From the NCBI GenBank assembly GCA_916048095.2, contig OU696593.1, positions 4,518,501-4,582,500 on the forward strand: DNA of 64,000 bases, in the 5' to 3' direction. Shown here piece by piece: positions 55,495-64,000 of the stretch. Both the position numbers and the translations under genes were made by a program. The notes under the pieces are model-generated. The model made no database searches and had not been told where the DNA came from. It saw nothing but the letters and a program-made list of their open reading frames with translations. Source of the stretch: Sacculina carcini (Eukaryota; Arthropoda; Thecostraca; Sacculinidae). Within the stretch, counting starts at the first letter, position 1. The number at the start of each line of letters is the position of its first letter.

Positions 55495-57368
55495 CCGTAA
55501 ATGCTGTTTTTATCCGACATGCCGGATTATTTTTCCACCCCCTGCGTATGGTGCCAGATTATATGAGCCTGCCGGATTATTAGAGCCTGTCGGATTATTT
55601 GGGTCACTCCGCATGGTAGGATTGCGTAAAAACTGCAACACAAAAAATAGTGCACTGATAACAGGGAAGAAAGAAGACGCGTATCTCCACAGTGTATTGT
55701 TCTATGTGGTAATCGCCCACGTATCTTTTGTTATGATGGAATCCCACAATCGCATCTCAAGCGAGGACGAGCTCCAGCTTCACGAAGACGAAGGGACTCC
55801 AGTGAATCGAAAGCGCCATCGCTACAATGAAGCAAGCAGGAAGCTGGAGGCGATTGAGTGGGCAGAGAAGTATTCTATCCGATCAGCCGCGACCAAGTTT
55901 GACGTCCCCCGAAGCTGCATTCAGGACTGGCTGAGGAAGAATGATGAGTTGAAGTGCCAGCAAAACACACCTGGAGGCGCAAAGCGCAAGAGACTTGATG
56001 GCGATGGACGAAGAGTTCTGCATCCTGACAATGACACAGCCCTGGCCGACTGGGTGAAGGAGATGCGGGAGAACAGGCAACTCGTCCCAAGGCGCATCAT
56101 TCGGAATAAGGCTGCCGAACTGCTTAAACACTCTGACATCAATATTTCCGATAGATGGCTCCATAAATTTCTCAAGCGTCACAATTTTGTTCTCCGTCGC
56201 CGCACGACGACCTGCCAGAAGCTGGCAGAGAATTACGCTGAAGCCGTAGCCAAGTTCATCGTACATGTAGAGCTCAGGAGCATGGATGCCAACTTTGCTA
56301 AAATATTTGCAATGGACGAGACCGCCGTGTGGTTTTACTGCCCCCACGGTAGGTGCATCAAGACGAAGGGAGCCAAAGATGTCACTGTCGTGACTACAGG
56401 CAACGAGAAGATGCGCTTCACCGTCTGACCCACTGCTTATTCTGATGGCCGGAAGCTGCAGCCCTATGTCCTGGTTAAGAACAAGCGCCTGCTGACAAAG
56501 ATCGTTCAAAAGTTTAAGGACAAGCTTGTCATCAACTGGGCTGGTTCAACGTGGATGAACGATGTAACATCTGCTGACTATCTCCGCAACGTCATCAGAA
56601 ACAAACTCATCGGCACAAAGCGACTCCTGGTGTGGGATGCGCTCCGAAGCCACAAGAGCGAGGCGACAACTGCAGTGCTAAACGAGCTGAAGGTTGAGGC
56701 TGCCTACATCCCAGGGGGCTGAACCAAGCTTATCCAGGCGCCGGACGTCAGTTGGAATATGCCATTCAAGCAGAATATATGTCAGCATTACGTGCTTTTG
56801 GTGGTCAGCAACAAGCGAGAGTATACAGCCACAGGCAACCCGCGACCGCCAGCGTTGGAAATCGTACTCGAAAGGTGAACAGTGCCTGGCAGAGTATCTC
56901 CATGGAGGTAATAGTAAAATCACTCATGGCCTGCGCTCTTACAACGCCGTTGGATGGTTCGGGAGACGACCAGATCGCGTGCTTCAAACCGAGTGCTTCG
57001 ATCGGCCCTAATGGACTCAAAATTCTGCATAAAGTGAGAGCTGAGGCGCTTGCAAAGCACGTCCATAATGACCACCAGGAAGCGGATTTATCTGATGATG
57101 ATGGGAAAAGGCGATGAAGTGGAGTTCGAGGACACATATGAAGACGATGATTTCTGTTTTAATTGATGAGTGCCGGTTTATAAGATAATTGCTAAATAAA
57201 CTGTTGCTGAACTATAACTTAATCGTGGCTGCAGTTTCAATAAGCCTTTCCAGGAAGTACCGGATCATTAGAGCCTGCCGGATTATTTTTCAACCCATAC
57301 CTGAGGGTGCAAGATTATTAGAGCTTGCCGGATTATTAGAACCTGTCGGATAAATAGAGCATTTATGG
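55495..57368 (+). mobile_element. pogo/Tigger-type DNA transposon (full length, inactivated)
   Basis: 1874 bp between TA dinucleotides (55493-55494 and 57369-57370), with inverted ends CCGTAAATGCTGTTTTTATCC and GGATAAATAGAGCATTTATGG. Internal GCCGGATTATT repeats occur near both ends. It carries a pogo transposase with two in-frame stops and a frameshift. Confidence 0.93.
55733..57117 (+). pseudogene. pogo-family transposase (DDD), broken
   Basis: Starts at ATG 55733 or 55736. The N-terminus is a pipsqueak-type helix-turn-helix (RKLEAIEWAEKYSIRSAATK, FDVPRSCIQDWL), followed by a CENP-B-type DNA-binding domain (ADWVKEMRENRQLVPRRII, DRWLHKFLKRHNF). The DDD core has its first Asp in IFAMDETAVWF (56300s), its second in LLVWDALRSHKSE (~56630), and its third in LIQAPDVSWNMPF (~56740). 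TGA stops fall at 56426 and ~56720. A frameshift near 56860 puts the tail (WQSISMEVIVKSLMAC, then an acidic end) in another frame, closing at 57117. It does cut-and-paste transposition when intact. Confidence 0.9.
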
Positions 57369-58389
57369 TAGTCACTTTTTCAATCTAAAGGTCAATTTTT
57401 CATAAGATACCTAAAACAATACAAAAAAGATGTGTACGATAATTAATAAAAACGTTATTAGGTTACCAAAAGCTACTTTATCGTCCTTAGGTTAATTTAT
57501 TGCTTTTGGATTACATTTTCAATATCAGGTTTCATTTGGTTATTTTCAAGTTACTAGGTCACTTGATTACTGGACATACATACAAACGAGCGACATAGAT
57601 ACAAACATACATACATGCGACACATACATTTCTACAGGCGTCATCATATCATCATACTGGCGCAAGAAAACAAAAGCTGTTACTCGTGCTTACTTGATAG
57701 GGATGTCTCACAAAAACATCATTGAAACAGTATATATATCATTTTTCGCGATCATTACTATAAGAAATAATTACATTATCAACCAGTGTTTGTCACCTTT
57801 GTATTAGCTTTCAACTTGCTAATTTTTGATGATTATGCTACTTTTTCGATGTTAGGTATTTTTTTGGTGATTTGATGTGAAAATGGCACCAATGCGGAAT
57901 GAAGATGACAAACAGGGTAGTAGAGACTGCAGGGTTTTTCATTCTTGCATAACTGCAGAAAGATATTGGCTTTTTTGAGACAGCATTTGTTATTTTAGGT
58001 AAATCTTAGGTTAATTTGTAGGTTACTTTTCCTCGAAAATAAAGTTACATTTTCTGATTTTTAGGTTACTTTTTGATAACCCTAATAATGATTCAATCAC
58101 AAATGTACAAGAGCACGTAATATACATACATGCAATACAATCACACACGGTCAAACACAAAGAATAGCCAATATGAAAACATACAAACACGAACAAATAC
58201 ACACACACTCACACACAAAGGCAGGCACTCGCATGCATCAACACAAACTTAGCATTCTATCAAATTTGCTCTGAAATGATTTGATTATTTTGTCGCTGTT
58301 CAACTTTGCCAGCATCGTGTTGCCTGTTCATTGCATAATTGAACGGCATGCGGTAACACGCTTTCAAAATAAGTACGCGCTTTTTGCAG

Positions 58390-58485
58390 AGAATTCGGCA
58401 GCGGTGTTCAGAGAGAGCAGGATCGCCTGGACAGATTCAAGAACAGCATCGACAGGCTCTCCCTGACACTCGTGACGTTGAAACG
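58390..58485 (+). CDS. Exon 8 in window of SRCIN1/KIAA1217-like gene
   Basis: 96 bp between CGCTTTTTGCAG and TGAAACG/GTGCGT, phase 2 in and out. It encodes GVQREQDRLDRFKNSIDRL followed by SLTLVTLKR. This matches the end of the conserved SRCIN1 domain, where EEPQRLDGLLKRC is followed by a VTDTLAQIRRQ helix. The remaining exons must lie beyond this point or outside the window. Confidence 0.75.
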
Positions 58486-59482
58486 GTGCGTGACGGCGCT
58501 TCCCTGTCATATTTATTGGTATCAAATTTGAGCCGCAAAATAGTTACCTCTATACTTGCGGTGGATCTGTATATTGCCGTGGATCAACATGCTTAGTCCC
58601 AGAGACCGGTGCACCCCTAAAACACAACTTTTGAATAATTGATCAACATGCACCATAGCATTATCGCATCATACAATTTCCGCATAACATTGTAATTTCA
58701 CTATTTTGGACTATGCTGAATAATGGAAATAGGCTGTCAAAATATATTCAAGTTAATCTTTCTCCTATAGATCACTTTTTCAGATATCTTAATGTAGAAC
58801 TTGTTGATGTAAGCATTATCGCAAAGCTTATTTGTCCATTATTGTGTGTGTAAATGTGTGTATATATCATTGAAAAATGCCCAAATTTATACCCTTCACA
58901 CGCTACCTAGTCCATCATACATAATGCAGTCCCTTCCAACAAGCTACGGGTCGTGGTCACTCTGACTGCTCAATCATAAGCGAGTAAAGTAGGTTACTGA
59001 AGTTATGTCTCGCAGGCCACCAATAAATGTGAACTAATAGTACACAACAGAATTGAATTTCCATTCATTTCACTCAAAAAGTCCATATATACTCTGGATT
59101 TACCATTGATATATAAGATTTCATTTAGAACCAGCTTATTTGGCCAAGCGCCTTTTTGGGTAGATTAGTACTGATGTATGTAATTCACACACAAGCCAGA
59201 GGTGAGTTTGACTTTGTTAAGATAAGCTTTGCTACCCCTACCAAATATAATTTTCTGGGACCGCCTTTGCACTCAACCATTCAATGGCATAATGCGACTC
59301 CATTACACGACGCGTGTCGTCTTGTTTGCATTGCTAGCAGTGGTCAATACAAACTGCCCAGAATGCACACGCGCATCTGCACGCCAAACACGATGCCTGA
59401 CGGCACTGTAAAACCCCCCATCTACCCACTTACATGCATCCGCAAACAAGGCACTAAACCAAGTCACGTTTGCGCACGTATT
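58486..59482. other. No gene recognised
   Basis: AT-rich DNA, probably intron. The open frame 59156-59737 runs into the TG repeat and has no domain. Confidence 0.5.
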
Positions 59483-59493
59483 TGTGTGTGTGT

Positions 59494-59562
<69 letters not shown>

Positions 59563-59563
59563 T
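59483..59563. repeat. (TG)n microsatellite
   Basis: About 80 bp of TG repeats. Confidence 0.95.
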
Positions 59564-59619
59564 TATGTGTGTGCCTTATGCATGCGTGTGTGTACAATGT
59601 ACACAATACACAATGTGCG

Positions 59620-59800
59620 CATACTCATTCATGTACACTGTACATTCATGTACAGTTCATGTACATTCATGTACAGTTCATGTACATTCATGTACAGTGT
59701 ACATTCATATACATTCATGTACAGTGTACATGAATGAGTATGTGTACATTGTTATATTGGTATACTCATTCATGTACACTGTACATGAATGAGCTTATAC
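59620..59800. repeat. Palindrome-rich CATTCATGTACAGT repeat cluster
   Basis: Tandem CATTCATGTACAGTT units bounded by CATACTCATTCATGTACACTG and its reverse complement near 59720. A further ~30-bp near-perfect palindrome centres at ~59780. Confidence 0.85.
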
Positions 59801-59869
59801 GTGTACGTAAATATGTGTGTTATTCCATTAAGCTAGTCCGTTCATTTTTTTAGTTGTATATATTATATA

Positions 59870-60279
59870 CCGTAAATGCACTTTTTATCCGGCATGCCGG
59901 ATTATTTTTCGACATCCTGCGTATGGTGCCGGATTATAAAAGCCTGCCGGATTATCAGAGCCAATTTACTATCGGATTATTTTTGGTCACTCCGCACGGT
60001 AGGATTGCGTAAAAACTGCAACACAAAATAGTGCACGGATAACAGGGACGAGAGAAGACGCGTATCTCCACAGTGCATTGTTCTGTGTAGTACTCGCCCA
60101 TTGCTGAATAAACTGTTGCTGAACTATAACTGAATCGTGGTTGCAATTTCAATAAGCCTTTCCAGGAAGTGCCGGATTATTAGAGCCTGCCGGATTATTT
60201 TAAACCCATACATGAGGGTGCCGGATTATTAGAGCCTGCCGGATTATTAGAGCCTGTCGGATAAATAGAGCACTTACGG
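59870..60279. mobile_element. MITE derived from the pogo element by internal deletion
   Basis: 410 bp between TA dinucleotides, with ends CCGTAAATGCACTTTTTATCC and GGATAAATAGAGCACTTACGG. The first ~230 bp match 55495-55719 and the last ~180 bp match 57189-57368. The transposase region (about 1.47 kb) is missing. Confidence 0.93.
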
Positions 60280-60286
60280 TATGTGT

Positions 60287-60949
60287 GTTATTCCATTAAT
60301 GATCAAGGTATTGAGTATTAAAATGTATTTCGGGGTAGTTCAGTCACGTAATTTATCATGTTTGCGCTCTTCCCATTACATCTTGTTCATTTATAATAAT
60401 AATAATAATAATACTAATCATAGTGTTATGTTTTTTATCGGTATTTTAATAATAGTATAATTATTATTACTAGGGGACCTTTTGTTGCAAATGCAACTTT
60501 TTCCTCACAGATTCTGTTTATTCTGAGCAGCCAAAAAATTAATATTTTATTGATCTGAGGTAAGTATTTAAAAAGTTATAATTGTAACTTTTTGAAAAAA
60601 ATTGTTTTTAGCGCAAATTTTGCAGCTTTTCCATTTTTGGGAGCAACTATTTGGATTTGGGGCCAAAATTTTAGAACAATGATTTCACACTATCAGGAAA
60701 ATTGTTCAGTTATAAAATTGCGCAATGCTGCATATGCTCATGTATTGTTAACATAACTCGATAAACATGGATCTGGAAGACGTGTGAACATTGTGTCCGT
60801 GTGTGGAGCTAGACCTCCTGCGTATGTACGTTCCCATAGATATAATATAGACATGGACAATATAATATAGATATAACTCTCATATAGACAGGTGCACTTG
60901 TGCAATAACATTAAACTTCAAATTTTATACGTTTCGAGCAACCTTAGAG
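60287..60949. other. No gene recognised
   Basis: AT-rich, with a short (AAT)n run near 60395-60412. Confidence 0.5.
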
Positions 60950-61281
60950 CAGTGGCGGCGCCAGGGGGGGGGGGGGGGGGGGGGGGGGACTTGGGGATAC
61001 TGGAACCCCCCAAAAATATGGCAAGCCCCCCTAAGCCCCCCAAAACTCATAATCGTGGACATTACAATTTCTTACAACTGTTTATGAAGTCCTGTAATTT
61101 TGGTTCAAGTTCAAGGACTGAATCAGTGTGCCCCAGTCCCTTATTATATCATGTAGTCAGCGTTGGAGTGTAGCTCTTCATGCTTCGCCAAGCCCCCTAA
61201 AAATTTCCTTAGCCCCCACAACTTTTTTCTTAGCCCCCCCCCCCTCAGCCCCCCATGGGAGAAATCCTGGCACCGCCACTG
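60950..61281. mobile_element. hAT-like MITE with poly-G tract
   Basis: 332 bp with ends CAGTGGCGGCGCCAGG and CCTGGCACCGCCACTG. Flanks CCTTAGAG and CCTTTGTG agree at 6 of 8 positions. A run of 25 G starts 14 bp from the left end, and repeated AGCCCCCC blocks occupy the right half. No coding sequence. Confidence 0.8.
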
Positions 61282-61975
61282 CCTTTGTGCAACTAGCTGG
61301 ATCAACTGCACTCGACTATAATTACCGCATAATCGCATGATGTTCTATCTGCAAAAGCCATTTAGACCATGGAACATTCCAGAAAATGTACATCCAGTGA
61401 GTCCCTCAAGTTATATTGCAGAATTAAATATCATTACCAGGCATCAGTGCCATAGACTCGACAAACCAGATAAGCATATGAAACACAAAATCTTAACGCA
61501 ACCGCGAATGCTCAAAATATAGAAACAAAAACGTGAAACTTCCAAACGTCCAAAATGTCAAGGAGTGATTTCGGTGTTTAATTTGTATTACCTTATTATT
61601 ATCAATGTGCGATTTTAGCACATCCAAATGTCACCCTTGTCGCCAGTGAGGTGACAGTTGAAGCTCATGAAGCATGCAATCCTAACACAACCGCGAATGC
61701 TCAAAACTCATTGTAGTAATAGTTATGGAATGTAAAAAATACATATGTGCATATTATTGTTAAATACATATTTTAGCACAATATGTATATTTTTCATAAA
61801 TATGTGATTTTTACTTCTCTTTCATGGGTTTGAGCGAAGTTTCTGCAAAATTTCAAGTGCAACTTTTTAGCGCAACTTTTAGGATTTTGTAGCGCAACTT
61901 TTCTTGATTTTTGGCGCACCAAAAGATCACCCTAATTATTACTGTTATTTTGACAGCAGAACAACATTTATTAAA
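61282..61975. other. No gene recognised
   Basis: Two similar phrases (ATCTTAACGCAACCGCGAATGCTCAAAA and its variant) at ~61490 and ~61680 indicate a diverged duplication of ~190 bp. Confidence 0.5.
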
Positions 61976-63660
61976 TACTAGCATTAAAACCCGCCCGTTG
62001 TGCGGAGGAATTCATAAAATGGAATTAATATTCATAATAATTCATATTCATAAAAATATTCCAAATTAAAAAAGAAAATGAAAACTCATCAGTGTCTTAC
62101 TCAATAGAAAAGTCCAAGTGTGAATATTTTTATTTTTATTTTGACATAATATTTTCCCTCAACCCGCCTCATATATAAACCAACCCATTGTGCGGAATAA
62201 TTCAGAACACAAACACGTAACAAACAATGAAAATCCTAGCATGTAAACCCGCCCGTCGTGCGAAACAGTTCATACTATTAAATTTGTATTCAATTCATGA
62301 GAGAAAAGGAATATGAATTAAAAAAGAGTTGAGTAAACTCATACAAAAGTCTAAATTTCTATATTTTCATATTTATTTTCACAAAATAGTTTGCCTAAAC
62401 CGCCTCATATTTATACATGCCCGTCGTGCTGAATAATTCAGAACTCAGACACGAAACAATGAAAAATGACTACACTTTTTCATCATAATGTTTCCAAAAT
62501 ATTTTAATAACTTAATATCACCGTCTAGCATTGAAACCCGCCAGTTGTGCGGAGCAATTCATAAGATGAAATTCATATTTAATTCATAAACATATTGCAA
62601 ATTAAAAAAGAAAACAGATATACTCATTAAAATCTTACTCAATTGAAAAGTCTAAATTCAATTATATTTTTTGACAACATATTTTCCTTCAGCCCGTCTC
62701 ATATTTAAACCCGCCCGTCGTGCTGAACAATTTATAAAATAAAATGCATATTCAATCCATAAAATAAAATGCATATTCAATCCATAAAATAAACTGAATA
62801 CAAATTAAAAAGCAAAACATTTAACATTTTCCCTCGAACAGCCTCATATTTAAACCCGCCCGTCTTGCGGAACAATTAAGCCCCAACACCAATGGTTCTT
62901 TATATATAAACCAACTAATGACAACTAACTAACTAATATTCAATTGGTTCTTTATTATATAATAATGGTTTTTTATTTAATGGTTCTATATGGTACAATA
63001 ATTCAGTAGTTTACTTTGTTCCCAGTAGCATTTTACCCGCCCGTCGTGCGGAACAATTAAGCCGCTGATCTATACCATTGAACCCGCGCAATTATGTCAC
63101 CTCATATTCAAGCATACACACACAGACAGACAGATAATTTCTTCTTTATGTATATATATATACCATTGAACCTGCGCAATTATGTCACCTCATATTCAAG
63201 CATACATACACAGAAAGACAGATAATTTCTTCTTTATGTATATATATGGCATTAATACCCGCCCGTTGTGCGGAGCAATTCATACAATCAAGCAAATCAT
63301 GAACCATTTGAAAAAATGAACTACAAACACTTTTTTTTTAAACCCACCCGTCGTGCGGAACAATTCATACAATAAAATTCATATCAAATCAATAAAATAT
63401 AATGAATACAAATTGAAAAGCAAAAAATGTAAGCTATAAATATCTTGACCAATAGAAAAGTCTAAATGCCCGCGGGACATTACTTCGTTTGCGTTTGAAG
63501 CCCCTGGTCATTGAACCAGCGAACCATGAACCAGCGCAATTATGTCACCTCATATTCAAGCATACATACACAGACAGACAGATAATTTCTTCTTTATGTA
63601 TATATATAGCATTAAAACCGCATTAAAACCCGCCCGTTGTGCGGAACAATTCATAAAAAT
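61976..63660. repeat. Array of CCCGCCCGTYGTGCGGA core repeats in AT-rich spacers
   Basis: At least eleven copies of AAACCCGCCCGTTGTGCGGA or close variants, all in one orientation, near 61988, 62184, 62248, 62415, 62535, 62705, 62855, 63034, 63258, 63342 and 63628. Each is usually followed by ACAATTCATA and AT-rich sequence with AAGTCTAAAT. Three copies of a CAGACAGATAATTTCTTCT tail with TATATATA are interleaved (63121-63160, 63200-63247, 63570-63608). Confidence 0.85.
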
Positions 63661-63985
63661 ATTGCAAATTAAAAATAAATAAGGCAAACTCATGAAGACC
63701 TTAATTAATTAAAAAGTCTAAATTTCATTATTTTTAAATATATTATCATTATCATTATCACTATCTTTTTAATATCATTATCATTATTTTTAAATATATT
63801 ATATTATATATTTTCCGCTATCATTAAAACCCAATATAACCTGAGTCAAACCTACCCAACCCAACCCAACCATCCAATCTTGACCGCTCTCAGCCTAGTC
63901 TGAGATGATTTAACTTATTAGTTTGTGATCACAAAATATACTGATGCGATCATAATTTGTAATCAGAAGACTGAGATTATCTACC

Positions 63986-64000
63986 CCAGGGGTCCCAAAC
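63986..64000 (+). mobile_element. Possible hAT left end cut by the window edge
   Basis: CAGGGGTCCCAAAC is a typical hAT terminus. Only these bases are in view. Confidence 0.35.

Larger units (their letters stand above)
55472..58084. mobile_element. TAGGGCTGTC hAT-like element interrupted by a pogo element
   Basis: Left end TAGGGCTGTCAAAAAAT and right region rich in AGGTTACTTTTT ending TAACCCTA match the family of 14894-16226. The pogo element 55495-57368 sits just inside the left end. No clear 8-bp duplication survives. Confidence 0.6.

Noticed and set aside
55883-56509. 208-codon minus-strand open frame
   Set aside because: Shadow of the pogo transposase on the opposite strand.
61976-63660. 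Repeated GC core with spacers, CRISPR-like at first glance
   Set aside because: Spacing is irregular (60-290 bp), spacers are related to each other and eukaryotic transposons surround it.

Overview
The window is animal (metazoan, most likely invertebrate) nuclear DNA. It is AT-rich and crowded with microsatellites, and it carries eukaryotic transposons of nearly every class: Penelope-like, LINE, BEL/Pao, Ty3/Gypsy, hAT and pogo. There are no prokaryotic operons, CRISPR arrays, rRNA genes or convincing functional tRNA genes. The species cannot be named from the sequence alone.

One host gene can be supported, on the + strand, threaded through the repeats. Eight candidate exons lie at 14495-14553 (weak), 27183-27372, 31115-31329, 45780-45981, 48827-48922, 49538-49645, 53866-53958 and 58390-58485. 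Their splice phases agree in sequence (1-1, 2-2, 1-1, then 2-2 throughout). The spliced product is a coiled-coil protein matching, from memory, the conserved coiled-coil (AIP3/Bud6-like) region of SRCIN1 (p140Cap) and KIAA1217 (sickle tail). The introns hold almost everything else.

Layout. 1-5.9 kb: Penelope-like element remnant with hammerhead-ribozyme-like motifs and a large inverted repeat, plus a LINE RT relic. 5.9-9 kb: (CACATA)n arrays enclosing a GC-rich LINE 3' end and a hAT MITE. 9-21 kb: sparse AT-rich DNA with hAT-type nonautonomous elements and a pogo-like element. 21-24 kb: decayed Gypsy. 24-31 kb: hAT MITEs, an AT minisatellite, LINE fragments and two exons. 31-45 kb, one intron: an old Gypsy copy split by a MITE and by a nearly intact BEL element, then a complete Gypsy with two identical 200-bp LTRs and a well-formed -1 frameshift site. 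45-58.5 kb: five exons separated by LINE, hAT, Penelope and pogo relics. 58.5-64 kb: microsatellites, a MITE derived by internal deletion from the pogo element, a poly-G hAT MITE and an unusual array of a GC-rich core motif.

The coding-capable mobile elements are the Gypsy (40674-45178), the BEL (33312-40150, two in-frame stops) and, as relics, the pogo transposase (55495-57368) and hAT transposase C-terminus (51871-53104). Both complete LTR elements lie antisense to the host gene. All family assignments come from motif recognition; no database search was run.
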